33,458 bases of DNA from Clostridia bacterium. GTDB lineage: Bacteria; Bacillota; Clostridia; Oscillospirales; CAG-272. Every line of letters starts with the position of its first letter. The first letter of the stretch is position 1. A model generated the notes under the pieces. That model had not been told where the DNA came from, did not search any database, and saw only the letters and a program-made list of their open reading frames with translations. Shown piece by piece: positions 24,218 through 31,420 of the stretch. Location: positions 1 to 33,458 of the forward strand of contig JAFYPF010000005.1 of assembly GCA_017547655.1 (NCBI GenBank), given 5' to 3'. Made by a program: the position numbers and the translations under genes.

Positions 24218-24240
24218 TGTCTTCAGTTTTTGAACAATGA

Positions 24241-24276
24241 TAAAGGGTTAAGGTGCACCTTAACCCTTTATATTTT
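24241..24276. terminator. Bidirectional terminator, 30-nt perfect palindrome
   Basis: TAAAGGGTTAAGGTG and its exact complement (24241-24270) are followed by TATTTTTT. It serves the small membrane protein gene (+) and the convergent glucokinase gene, whose stop codon begins at 24279, directly next to the T-run. Confidence 0.85.
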
Positions 24277-25221
24277 TTAAAGTGATGCCGCGCCGATTAT
24301 ACCCGCGTCATTCTTAAGCTCTGCTATTTTTAATTCCGTCTTTACGGGATTTGCGCTTGTAAACTGAAGAGTGTCAACCAACTCTCGCAACGGAGCCATC
24401 AGGTTTTCGCCCTCGTTCGATACACCACCGCCGATACTCAATATATTCGGTTGGAATATGTTAATAATATTTACCAATCCGCAAGCAAGATAGTCTGTGT
24501 ATTCGGCGCATACCGTACGCGCTGTCATATCACCCATTGCAGCCGCCTGATACGCCGTCTTTCCACTTACTCTGTCAATATCATTTTCAACCAGCTTCCA
24601 CATAGCTGAATTGCGGTTGTGCAACATATACTCTTTCGTCATATTGATAAGTCCTGTAGCCGAGCTGTAGGTTTCCCAACAACCACGTCTGCCGCAACCG
24701 CACTGACGTCCGTTGTGCTCGATAACCATATGCCCAAGCTCACCGCCCGCATAGTTAAAGCCCGAATAAATCTTGCCGTCGATTATTATACCGCCGCCAA
24801 CGCCTGTGCCAAGCGTTACCATAATAAACTTGTCAACACCCTTGCCCGAACCCGCAACAGCTTCTCCCAAAGCCGCCGCATTCGCATCGTTTTCAAGCTT
24901 GATTCGTCTTATCGGTAAAAACTCGCGAAGCTTTGAAACTATCGGATAGTCAATCATCCCAAGGTTTGTTGCTCTGGTTACTATACCGTTTACAGGATCT
25001 ATAGCGCCCGGAGAGGCAATACCTATATGCTCGATTCTGCAAGGAATTATGTCGGTTTCCTCAAGCAGCTTCGTTATAAGTCCCGCAATATCTTTTACAA
25101 TTTCGTCGGGGTGGCGTCCCGCATTTGTGGGTACGCTTCCTTTTTTCACAATGCTATTATCATTGTCAACAATACCTACGGCAATATTCGTACCGCCAAG
25201 GTCTACGCCAATTCTGAACAT
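24277..25221 (-). CDS. glcK: ROK family glucokinase
   Basis: A 314-residue ROK (repressor, ORF, kinase) family sugar kinase without a DNA-binding domain, so an enzyme rather than a repressor. The phosphate-binding DLGGTN is at 7-12, the sugar site ENDANAAALGEA at 110-121 with catalytic D112, the adenosine loop TLGTGVGGG at 137-145, and the zinc motif H164 with C174, C176 and C181 (CGCGRRGCWE). This matches Gram-positive GlcK, which phosphorylates glucose with ATP to glucose-6-phosphate in glycolysis. Specificity for other hexoses or N-acetylmannosamine cannot be excluded. It follows mscL by 24 bp and is the last gene of the mini-RNase III/MscL/GlcK run. Confidence 0.9.
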   Translation of the reverse strand: MFRIGVDLGGTNIAVGIVDNDNSIVKKGSVPTNAGRHPDEIVKDIAGLITKLLEETDIIPCRIEHIGIASPGAIDPVNGIVTRATNLGMIDYPIVSKLREFLPIRRIKLENDANAAALGEAVAGSGKGVDKFIMVTLGTGVGGGIIIDGKIYSGFNYAGGELGHMVIEHNGRQCGCGRRGCWETYSSATGLINMTKEYMLHNRNSAMWKLVENDIDRVSGKTAYQAAAMGDMTARTVCAEYTDYLACGLVNIINIFQPNILSIGGGVSNEGENLMAPLRELVDTLQFTSANPVKTELKIAELKNDAGIIGAASL

Positions 25222-25245
25222 TAGTTTTCTCCTAAATAATACCTG

Positions 25246-25710
25246 TTAGTCTTTCTTGAGAAGATCGCGGATTTCTGCAAGAAGCTCTTCTGCCGTAGGC
25301 TTGGGAGGCTCTGCGGGTGCTGCCGCATTTGCAACCTCTTCCTCTGCCTTCTTCTTTGCTTCGGAAATATCTCTTGCCTTTTGAATAAGAGATACAAACA
25401 TAAAAATTGACAAAGCAATGATAAAGAAATCAATTACAGTCTGAATAAAGTTACCATAGTTAAGTGTTGCAAAACCTGCTTCTTTTGCAGCTTCAATAGT
25501 CTTGATAGCCGCAGTATCAGCTCCGTTTGCGTTAAGTATTACAAAAAGTTCGCTAAAGTTTGCGCCGCCTGTCGCAAGGCTTATCAAAGGTGTGATAAGG
25601 TCGTTTACCAATGACGTAACAATCTTTCCGAATGCGCCGCCGACTACAACGCCGACTGCCATATCAACTACGTTACCCTTAAATGCAAATTTCTTGAATT
25701 TTTCCCACAT
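25246..25710 (-). CDS. mscL: Large-conductance mechanosensitive channel MscL
   Basis: A 154-residue channel subunit, five of which form a pore opened by membrane tension to release solutes on osmotic downshock. The N-terminal helix and TM1 read [32 protein letters not shown], a signature of MscL with the pore-lining Gly/Val pattern. TM2 lies at about 90-110 ([21 protein letters not shown]). An Ala/Pro/Glu-rich linker (about 125-140) leads to the C-terminal helix [16 protein letters not shown], the cytoplasmic bundle. It is a little longer than the E. coli protein owing to the periplasmic loop and linker. GGAG precedes the start. It lies 14 bp after the mini-RNase III gene. Confidence 0.95.
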   Translation of the reverse strand: MWEKFKKFAFKGNVVDMAVGVVVGGAFGKIVTSLVNDLITPLISLATGGANFSELFVILNANGADTAAIKTIEAAKEAGFATLNYGNFIQTVIDFFIIALSIFMFVSLIQKARDISEAKKKAEEEVANAAAPAEPPKPTAEELLAEIRDLLKKD

Positions 25711-25724
25711 GGTTTTTAATCTCC

Positions 25725-26114
25725 TTATTTATTTAAAATTTTATAAATGTGTTCTCCGTAAGCCGTCTCAAATAAAAACTCAAGACGTTCCGTTTTACCG
25801 TTCATATACAAATAAGCAAAAAGCGCTTCAAGCCCCGTTGCCCTACTGTACTCAACAGCCGTTGCTGACTTCGGGTGATTTACCTTGGCGTTTTTCCCCC
25901 TCTTGAAAAAAGTCATTTCGTCCTCTTCAAGTAAGTCAATTATGTTATCAACAACCTTGCTCTGCTCGGTTGCCCTTACGAAATCTCTTGCAAGGTCGTT
26001 TAGCTTACTTGCATTCGTATATCCGCTTTCGACCACCTTACAGCGCACCATTATCTCAAGAACCGCATCGCCGATATAGGCTAATGTCACTCCATTTAAC
26101 TCTTCTGGCTTCAA
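25725..26114 (-). CDS. mrnC: Mini-ribonuclease III (MrnC)
   Basis: A 129-residue RNase III catalytic domain without a dsRNA-binding domain, the MrnC family that trims 23S rRNA precursor ends in Firmicutes. The catalytic motif is [15 protein letters not shown] (about 9-23). The rest matches the family: [39 protein letters not shown]. The second acidic residue is the Glu of ATGLEALF. It starts with TTG (26112-26114), with AAGGAG about 11 nt upstream, a slightly long spacing. In many Firmicutes it sits by cysS and the rRNA methyltransferase gene; here it leads an operon with mscL and glcK instead. Confidence 0.93.
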   Translation of the reverse strand: MKPEELNGVTLAYIGDAVLEIMVRCKVVESGYTNASKLNDLARDFVRATEQSKVVDNIIDLLEEDEMTFFKRGKNAKVNHPKSATAVEYSRATGLEALFAYLYMNGKTERLEFLFETAYGEHIYKILNK

Positions 26115-26147
26115 AGTATCGACTTCTCCTTTTTGTCTGTTTAAGTC

Positions 26148-26176
26148 ATTATATCATACTTTCCTTTTTTCTACAA
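26148..26176 (-). promoter_or_regulatory. Sigma-A promoter of mrnC-mscL-glcK
   Basis: Minus strand TTGTAG (26176-26171), 17 bp, TATAAT (26153-26148); predicted start near 26141, leader about 27 nt. Confidence 0.65.
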
Positions 26177-26204
26177 TATTTATATTTAATTTTTTCATAA
26201 ATCT

Positions 26205-26233
26205 TTGACATTCCGACAATAAAGCCTTATAAT
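26205..26233 (+). promoter_or_regulatory. Consensus sigma-A promoter of the FkbM gene
   Basis: TTGACA (26205-26210), 17 bp and TATAAT (26228-26233) are both perfect. The predicted start is near 26240, about 28 nt before the ATG, with TGGAGA as ribosome site. Confidence 0.8.
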
Positions 26234-26267
26234 AACTATAGAAAATTTTCTGTTTGGAGATAATTTA

Positions 26268-27323
26268 ATGAACATAAAACAAGATTTGTGGACATATCTG
26301 CAACAAACAAATAAACCTATCGTTATGTACGGTATGGGAAACGGCGCCGACAAAATTATTGAACGCTTTAACTCGCTCGGTATTACAGTTTCCGATTTCT
26401 TTGCAAGCGACGGTTTTGTCAGAGGTCACTCCTTTCACGGAAAAACCGTTCTTTCCTTTAGCGAAATTAAAGAAAAATATGACAATTTTATTATTATACT
26501 TTCTTTTGCTTCAAGCCTTGACGATGTTCTTGATTTGTTTTACTCGCTAAACGAAAGCTACGAAATGTACGCCCCCGACGTTCCCGTAACCGGTGTCGGT
26601 ACGTTTAATTTAGAATATTATCTGTCAAACAAAGAAGCCTTTGATAAAGCAAGAAGCTTATTCGCTGACGAAATTTCGAAAAACGTGTTCGATAACATTA
26701 TAAAGTATAAGCTTACGGGAAGAATTTCCTATCTCAAAGAAATAGAAACTACTCCCGACGATGCTTGGAATAATATCCTTTCTCCCGAAAACTATAAGAT
26801 ATGCGTTGATGCAGGTGCATATAACGGTGATACCGCTAAAGAGATGATTGACAGATGCACTAACGTTGGTAAAATATTTGCCCTTGAACCCGATAATCGT
26901 AACTTTAAAAAGCTATCAGCGTTTGCCGAAACAGAGTCTCGCATATTGCCGATAAATGCGGCTGCTTGGAACGAGAATACCGTTCTGCGCTTTGATTCAA
27001 GCGGCAACAGAAACGCTAACCCCTTTTCGCCTAACTCAAAAAAGTCGATTGATATTGATGCGAAGACGGTCGACGGCGTATGTGACGGCAAGGCAGACTA
27101 TATAAAATATGACGTTGAGGGCGCGGAAAGACAAGCTCTTATTGGAAGCAAAAATACTATTGCAGCTTGTTCGCCCGACTTACTTATTTCGGTTTACCAC
27201 CGCAACGAAGACCTATTTGACCTGCCGCTTCTTGTAAACGAACTTAACCCCAATTACAAACTCTATTTGCGTAAATTCAAATACGTTCCCGCCTGGGATT
27301 TGAATTTATATGCGGTGAAATAA
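26268..27323 (+). CDS. FkbM family methyltransferase
   Basis: A 351-residue protein with two parts. The N-terminal half (1-130) opens with PIVMYGMGNGADKIIERF, a Rossmann-like GxGxxG start seen in many glycan-associated FkbM proteins. The C-terminal half is an FkbM SAM-dependent methyltransferase: motif I VDAGAYNGDT (180-189), the acidic ALEPDNRNF (205-213) and YIKYDVEGAER (278-288). FkbM enzymes methylate hydroxyls of sugars or polyketides; here the substrate is probably a surface sugar, but no glycan genes are next to it. It stands alone behind a perfect sigma-A promoter, and the downstream DNA is transposon debris. AT-leaning codons (TTA, ATA) contrast with the biased genes after 28.9 kb. 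Confidence 0.9.
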   Translation: MNIKQDLWTYLQQTNKPIVMYGMGNGADKIIERFNSLGITVSDFFASDGFVRGHSFHGKTVLSFSEIKEKYDNFIIILSFASSLDDVLDLFYSLNESYEMYAPDVPVTGVGTFNLEYYLSNKEAFDKARSLFADEISKNVFDNIIKYKLTGRISYLKEIETTPDDAWNNILSPENYKICVDAGAYNGDTAKEMIDRCTNVGKIFALEPDNRNFKKLSAFAETESRILPINAAAWNENTVLRFDSSGNRNANPFSPNSKKSIDIDAKTVDGVCDGKADYIKYDVEGAERQALIGSKNTIAACSPDLLISVYHRNEDLFDLPLLVNELNPNYKLYLRKFKYVPAWDLNLYAVK

Positions 27324-27343
27324 TTAAAACAAGAGGAAAATCT

Positions 27344-27660
27344 ATAGAAACCTATTATCCAAAAAGAAAACCAACACGAATAAAAAATTACGATTACAGC
27401 TCTACAGGTTCATATTTTGTAACGATATATACGCAAGACAGAAAACCAATCTTGTTGGAAACAATTAGAACAGATAATACATCTGTTTATGAAACAAACA
27501 ATTACGCGGTAGGGGAGAGGCTTGAGTGATGTAGTTTGTGCGTTTAAGTCATTATCTTCACGTGTTTGCAAACAGAACTATGGAACAGAAAAGATTTTCC
27601 AACGTTCGTTTGCAGACCATATAATTCTCGATAATGAGGATTATGAAACAGTCATGACCA
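27344..27660 (+). pseudogene. Decayed REP-associated tyrosine transposase (RAYT/Y1 family)
   Basis: Two fragments of a RAYT-type transposase survive. The first (27344-27529) reads YYPKRKPTRIKNYDYSS and then SYFVTIYTQDRKPILLETI, the family N-terminus; its expected ATG is ATA, and it ends in a frameshift and a TGA at about 27527. The second (27522 onward, +1 frame) reads VVCAFKSLSSRVCKQNYG, then KIFQRSFADHIILDNEDYET, the C-terminal half. About 70-100 residues between them, including the HxH and catalytic Tyr motifs, are gone, so it is inactive. The 3' end runs straight into a 33-bp palindrome. This marks an old insertion behind the FkbM gene. Confidence 0.8.
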
Positions 27661-27683
27661 CCGGCTTAGCCGGTGGTCATGAC
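27651..27683. repeat. REP-like palindrome at the RAYT remnant end
   Basis: A perfect 15-bp inverted repeat GTCATGACCACCGGC / GCCGGTGGTCATGAC has a TTA loop. It sits at the 3' end of the RAYT remnant and replaces the C-terminal codons expected after NEDYE. It shares its ACCACC-GC-TTA-GC-GGTGGT plan with 106-128. REP hairpins are the known substrates of RAYT enzymes. Confidence 0.6.
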
Positions 27684-27842
27684 TTAATAAAGCATACTTT
27701 TGTGATGCGGTAATAGGAGTGATATAAACGAAAGAAAAGCAAGTGCTTTTACTCTTTTTTTACAGGGCATCGAGAACGTCGCCCCCTACGATATAGAGAT
27801 ATTGTTTGCACGAATAATATTAAGTGGCACAAACCAAGATGA
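27684..27842. other. Non-coding debris between RAYT remnant and tandem repeat
   Basis: No supported gene. The stretch 27771-27793 read on the minus strand gives IVGGDVLDAL and a stop, a short sequence I associate with degraded copies of RAYT-linked elements, so this may be a second fragment in reverse orientation. Positions 27829-27842 already resemble the end of the 97-bp repeat unit that follows. Confidence 0.3.
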
Positions 27843-28062
27843 GCAAGGTTCTTTGCCTGCTTTCTTGAAAGCCCTCTCAGTCGCCTTCGGCGCCAGCTCC
27901 CCCAGAGTGGGAGCCTTTTGGTTTGCACAAACCGGAGAAGCAAGGTTCTTTGCCTACTTTCTTGAAAGCCCTCTCAGTCGCCTTCGGCGCCAGCTCCCCC
28001 AGAGTGGGAGCCTTTTGGTTTGCACAAACCAGAGAAGCAAGGTTTCTTTGCCTACTTTCTTT
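27843..28062. repeat. 97-bp tandem repeat with two-hairpin core (two full copies plus a partial)
   Basis: GCAAGGTT begins units at 27843, 27940 and 28037, so the period is exactly 97 bp. The first two copies differ at very few positions. The third stops after about 26 bp, with one extra T. Each full copy contains the stem GTCGCC-TTC-GGCGCC (27880-27894 and 27977-27991) and a GCTCC/GGAGC stem (27896-27914 and 27993-28011), the same fold as the left-edge element at 19-63. Confidence 0.85.
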
Positions 28063-28079
28063 CCTTAAAAGAAAGTAGG
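28051..28079 (-). terminator. Hairpin after the TepA-like gene
   Basis: CCTACTTTC and GAAAGTAGG (28051-28059 and 28071-28079) form a 9-bp stem that touches the stop codon of the minus-strand protease gene. There is no clear T-tract after it, so termination is only likely. Confidence 0.45.
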
Positions 28080-28793
28080 TTAATTCCCTTTCGCCATTTC
28101 GCGCAAGGTGTAAATCGCTTCGTTAAGTCCACCGACCTCGTCGATAAGTCCGCATTCAACCGCTTGTTTTCCTTCAAGCACCGTTCCCATATCGGTCGCA
28201 AGCTCATCTTTCGCAAGCATCATTTCACGCAGTTTTTCCGCAGATGTATTTGAATGCGCTTCAATAAATTTTAATATTCTGTCTTGCATACGGTTAAAAT
28301 AGTTATAGGTTTGGGGTGCGCTTACAACAAGTCCCGTTGTTCTTACGGGGTGTACGGTCATCGTTGCCGACGGAACGATAAACGACTTTTTCGCCGACAC
28401 CGCAAGGGGAACGCCTATAGAATGACCTCCGCCGAGGACTAACGATACTGTCGGTTTACTCATACTTGCTATCATTTCCGACAGCGCAAGTCCTGCTTCA
28501 ACGTCTCCGCCTACTGTATTTAATATTATAAGCAAACCGTCGATGTCGTCGCTTTCCTCAACCGATACCAAAAGGGGGATTATCTGCTCATATTTGGTAG
28601 CTTTTTGGTCGTTCGGCAATATATAATGCCCCTCTATCTGACCTATTACGGTCATACAATGTATCGTAACTCCCTCGCCTGTTGTAGTTATGGAATTACT
28701 CATTTTTACGTTTTCAAGCTGTAAATTTTCGACTTTTTCTTTTTCTAATGCTTCACTTGAGTTTTCATTTTCGTTATTTTGTATGTCTGACAT
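28080..28793 (-). CDS. tepA: ClpP-like serine protease, TepA family
   Basis: A 237-residue cytoplasmic ClpP-fold protease. A charged, low-complexity N-terminal tail of about 35 residues precedes the domain. The oxyanion/active-site elements are LIILNTVGGDVEAG (88-101), the nucleophile GGGHSIG with S125, and the His in MTVHPVR (H148); the acid is probably D201. The closing EGKQAVECGLIDEVGG is typical of the ClpP fold. It matches TepA (translocation-enhancing protein) of Firmicutes, implicated in protein secretion or signal-peptide degradation, rather than housekeeping ClpP. There is no signal sequence. It is divergent from the pduL operon and next to the repeat debris. Confidence 0.88.
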   Translation of the reverse strand: MSDIQNNENENSSEALEKEKVENLQLENVKMSNSITTTGEGVTIHCMTVIGQIEGHYILPNDQKATKYEQIIPLLVSVEESDDIDGLLIILNTVGGDVEAGLALSEMIASMSKPTVSLVLGGGHSIGVPLAVSAKKSFIVPSATMTVHPVRTTGLVVSAPQTYNYFNRMQDRILKFIEAHSNTSAEKLREMMLAKDELATDMGTVLEGKQAVECGLIDEVGGLNEAIYTLREMAKGN

Positions 28794-28844
28794 ATTCTTT
28801 CTCCCTCTTGTTTTAAAATAAACATAAAAAAATGCCTATCCCTA

Positions 28845-28873
28845 TTTACAATTTTATTTTTCTATAGTATAAT
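28845..28873 (+). promoter_or_regulatory. Sigma-A promoter of the pduL/NifU-like/GGGtGRT trio
   Basis: TTTACA (28845-28850), 17 bp, TATAAT (28868-28873); predicted start near 28880, leader about 55 nt ending in CGGAGG. Confidence 0.65.
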
Positions 28874-28934
28874 TGTCTTTGATTGAAATTATTCAAAATT
28901 TAATTTTTTCTATAAAAACGGAGGATAACAAAAC

Positions 28935-29507
28935 ATGGAAAACAAGGTTCTTGTTGAAACATCTGCCAGACACGTACACCTTTCTGCTGAACACATTGAA
29001 AAACTGTTCGGCAAGGGTGCTACACTCACTAACAAAAAGGAACTCAGCCAACCCGGTCAATACGCTTGTGAAGAAAGAGTTAGCCTCGTTGGTCCCAAGA
29101 AGGAAATTGCTAACGTAATTATTCTCGGTCCTGCTCGTCCTGCTACTCAGGTTGAACTTTCTTTCACCGATGCTCGTACACTCGGAGTTTCTGCTCCCGT
29201 AAGAGAAAGCGGCGATATTGCAGCTACTCCCGGACTTAAGCTCGTTGGCCCTGCAGGCGAAGTTGAGCTTGACGAAGGCGTTATCATTGCTAAAAGACAC
29301 ATTCACCTTACCCCCGAAGCTGCTGCGCAGTTCAACGTTCAGGATAAGGAAATCGTTAAGGTTAAAATTGATTCTGAAAGAACAACTATTTTTGACGACG
29401 TTGTAATCAGAGTAAGCGACAAGTTTGCTCCCGCTATGCACATCGACACAGATGAAGCTAACGCTGCTTGCGCTTTCGGTGTTTGCTACGGCGAAATCAT
29501 TAAATAA
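28935..29507 (+). CDS. pduL: Phosphate propanoyltransferase PduL (PTA-type)
   Basis: A 190-residue zinc phosphotransacylase that interconverts acyl-CoA and acyl-phosphate. Two beta-barrel halves each carry a zinc motif: ARHVHLS (H13, H15) and KRHIHLT (H122, H124). The catalytic/phosphate-binding PVRESGDI (Arg90) is present. The protein begins directly with the core domain and lacks the N-terminal encapsulation peptide of microcompartment PduL, and no shell genes are nearby. It therefore probably works as a cytosolic phosphotransacetylase feeding acetate kinase and ATP formation. Codon use is strongly biased (AAG, CTC, CTT, GAA), as in highly expressed genes. It leads an operon with the NifU-like and GGGtGRT genes; the metabolic link is not known. 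Confidence 0.92.
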   Translation: MENKVLVETSARHVHLSAEHIEKLFGKGATLTNKKELSQPGQYACEERVSLVGPKKEIANVIILGPARPATQVELSFTDARTLGVSAPVRESGDIAATPGLKLVGPAGEVELDEGVIIAKRHIHLTPEAAAQFNVQDKEIVKVKIDSERTTIFDDVVIRVSDKFAPAMHIDTDEANAACAFGVCYGEIIK

Positions 29508-29548
29508 TTTACGCAATATTAAAAAAACTTATATAAGGAGAACTAATC

Positions 29549-30265
29549 ATGAGCAAAGAATTTTCTTGTGAATACGCCATGAGCACAGAAGTTGCTCACA
29601 TGGGTTGTGTCACAAAGGGTTGCGATCACGGTCCTGCTCCCATTCCCGAAGAAGGTAAATGGATTCAGTCAAAACAGATTACCGATATTTCCGGTTATAC
29701 ACACGGTATAGGCTGGTGCGCTCCTCAACAGGGCGGCTGTAAGCTCTCTCTTAACGTTAAAAACGGCATTATTGAGGAAGCTCTCGTTGAAACTATCGGT
29801 TGCTCGGGTATGACACACTCTGCAGCTATGGCAGCAGAAATCCTCCCCGGCAAAACACTTCTCGAAGCACTTAACACCGACTTGGTATGCGATGCTATTA
29901 ACACAGCAATGCGCGAACTCTTCTTACAGATTGTTTACGGTAGAACACAGTCTGCTTTCTCCGAAGGCGGCTTGGTTATCGGCGCAGGTATGGAAGACCT
30001 CGGCAAAGGCGCTCGTTCAATGGTTGGTACGATGTACGGTACAAAGGCTAAGGGCGTTCGTTATCTCGAAATGACCGAAGGCTACTGCACCAGAATGGCT
30101 CTTGACGCAAACAACGAAGTTATCGGTTACGAATTCGTTTCTCTCGGCAAGATGACCGACCTCATCAAAAAGGGTGTTGAACCCAACGAAGCTTACAAAC
30201 AGTCTATGGGTACTTACGGACGTTTTGCAGACGCTGTTAAGTATATCGACCCCAGACATGAATAA
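29549..30265 (+). CDS. NifU/IscU-like iron-sulfur scaffold-related protein
   Basis: A 238-residue protein with an IscU/NifU-N-like core at about 53-140: GIGWCAPQQGGCKLSLNV, then GIIEEALVETIGCSGMTHSAAMAAEILPGKTLLEAL. Cys residues stand at 7, 20, 25, 57, 64, 85, 114 and 180. The GC-SGMTHSA stretch resembles the second ligand region of IscU, but the usual third Cys context is absent. The N-terminal segment with C7, C20 and C25 and the C-terminal 80 residues (MTEGYCTRMALDANNEVIGYEF) are additions not found in IscU. It sits 18 bp before the GGGtGRT gene, with which it is paired in many anaerobic Firmicutes. No cysteine desulfurase is adjacent. Function is unknown. Confidence 0.8.
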   Translation: MSKEFSCEYAMSTEVAHMGCVTKGCDHGPAPIPEEGKWIQSKQITDISGYTHGIGWCAPQQGGCKLSLNVKNGIIEEALVETIGCSGMTHSAAMAAEILPGKTLLEALNTDLVCDAINTAMRELFLQIVYGRTQSAFSEGGLVIGAGMEDLGKGARSMVGTMYGTKAKGVRYLEMTEGYCTRMALDANNEVIGYEFVSLGKMTDLIKKGVEPNEAYKQSMGTYGRFADAVKYIDPRHE

Positions 30266-30283
30266 TTAAGGAGGGAAAACGTA

Positions 30284-31282
30284 ATGGCAAATTTTGAAGG
30301 TTATGAAAGACGTGAGGCGAAGATCCTCGCTGCTCTTAAAGAATACGGCATTTCCTCTATCGACGAATGTAAGGAAATCTGCGCTGCAAAAGGCATTGAC
30401 CCTTACAAGATTGTTGAAGAAACACAGCCTATCGCATTTGAAAACGCAAAGTGGGCTTACACAGTAGGCGCTGCTATTGCAATTAAGAAGGGTTGCACAA
30501 AGGCTGCTGATGCTGCTGCCGCTATCGGTATCGGTCTTCAGGCTTTCTGTATCCCCGGCTCCGTTGCTGAAAACCGTAAGGTTGGTCTTGGCCACGGTAA
30601 CCTCGGTAAGATGCTTCTTTCCGAAGAAACAGAGTGCTTCTGCTTCTTGGCAGGACATGAATCCTTTGCTGCTGCTGAAGGCGCTATTAAGATTGCTCTT
30701 AATGCAAACAAGGTTCGTTCAAAGGACCTCCGCGTTATTCTTAACGGTCTCGGCAAGGATGCTGCATATATTATTTCAAGAATTAACGGCTTCACATACG
30801 TAGAGACAAAGTTTGACCCCACTACTGAAGAAGTTTCCGTTGTTAGAGAAGTGCCATTCTCCGACGGTCCCAGAGCAAAGGTTAAGTGCTACGGCGCTGA
30901 CAACGTTCCCGAAGGCGTTGCAATTATGAGAAAAGAAAACGTTGGCGTTTCCATTACCGGTAACTCCACCAACCCCACTCGCTTCCAGCACCCCGTTGCA
31001 GGAACATATAAGAAGTGGTGTGTTGAAAACGGCGTAAACTACTTTTCTGTTGCTTCCGGTGGTGGTACAGGACGTACACTTCACCCCGATAACATGGCTG
31101 CAGGTCCTGCTTCCTACGGTATGACAGATACTATGGGACGTATGCACAGCGATGCGCAGTTCGCAGGTTCTTCCTCCGTTCCCGCACACGTTGAAATGAT
31201 GGGTCTCATCGGCGCAGGTAACAACCCCATGGTTGGTATGACTGTTGCTGTTGCAGTTGCTATCGAAGAAGCAAGCAAGTAA
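30284..31282 (+). CDS. GGGtGRT protein (uncharacterised conserved family)
   Basis: A 332-residue soluble protein named for its motif GGGTGRT (259-265), within VASGGGTGRTLHPDN. Other strongly patterned stretches are QAFCIPGSVAENRKVGLGHGNLGKM (about 86-110), FLAGHESFAAAEGAIKIAL (about 121-139) and the Gly/Met-rich end MGRMHSDAQFAGSSSVPAHVEMMGLIGAGNNPMVG. Glycine loops suggest binding of a nucleotide, cofactor or phosphate, but no known fold is evident. No signal or membrane segment is present. Codon use is extremely biased, with almost no TTA or ATA, implying high expression. The pairing with the NifU-like gene suggests an Fe-S-dependent or radical metabolic role, which is inference. GGAGG lies at the right distance before the ATG. 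Confidence 0.85.
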   Translation: MANFEGYERREAKILAALKEYGISSIDECKEICAAKGIDPYKIVEETQPIAFENAKWAYTVGAAIAIKKGCTKAADAAAAIGIGLQAFCIPGSVAENRKVGLGHGNLGKMLLSEETECFCFLAGHESFAAAEGAIKIALNANKVRSKDLRVILNGLGKDAAYIISRINGFTYVETKFDPTTEEVSVVREVPFSDGPRAKVKCYGADNVPEGVAIMRKENVGVSITGNSTNPTRFQHPVAGTYKKWCVENGVNYFSVASGGGTGRTLHPDNMAAGPASYGMTDTMGRMHSDAQFAGSSSVPAHVEMMGLIGAGNNPMVGMTVAVAVAIEEASK

Positions 31283-31345
31283 AGCACTTTTTCAAGGTTT
31301 TATAACTTTGTAAAAATCTTATTGCTCAAAAATCAATAAAAAAAG

Positions 31346-31395
31346 TTGGACACATCGTTTTTAGGCTTTAACCTATGATGTGTCCAATATTTTTG
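31346..31395 (+). terminator. Terminator of the GGGtGRT operon
   Basis: An 11-bp stem TTGGACACATC (31346-31356) / GATGTGTCCAA (31377-31387) has an inner TTAGG/CCTAA-type stem in the loop, then TATTTTTG. It closes the highly expressed trio 64 bp after its stop. Confidence 0.75.
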
Positions 31396-31420
31396 TATAC
31401 ATTTAAGGAGGATTTTTACA

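Noticed and set aside
27771-27793. A second RAYT fragment on the minus strand (IVGGDVLDAL)
   Set aside because: Ten residues are too few to assign. It is noted as debris only.
28893-29516. A 207-codon minus-strand open frame opposite pduL
   Set aside because: It mirrors pduL, whose zinc motifs and codon bias prove the plus-strand gene. Strong codon bias in a gene often leaves a long open frame on the other strand, and the frame has no ribosome site.
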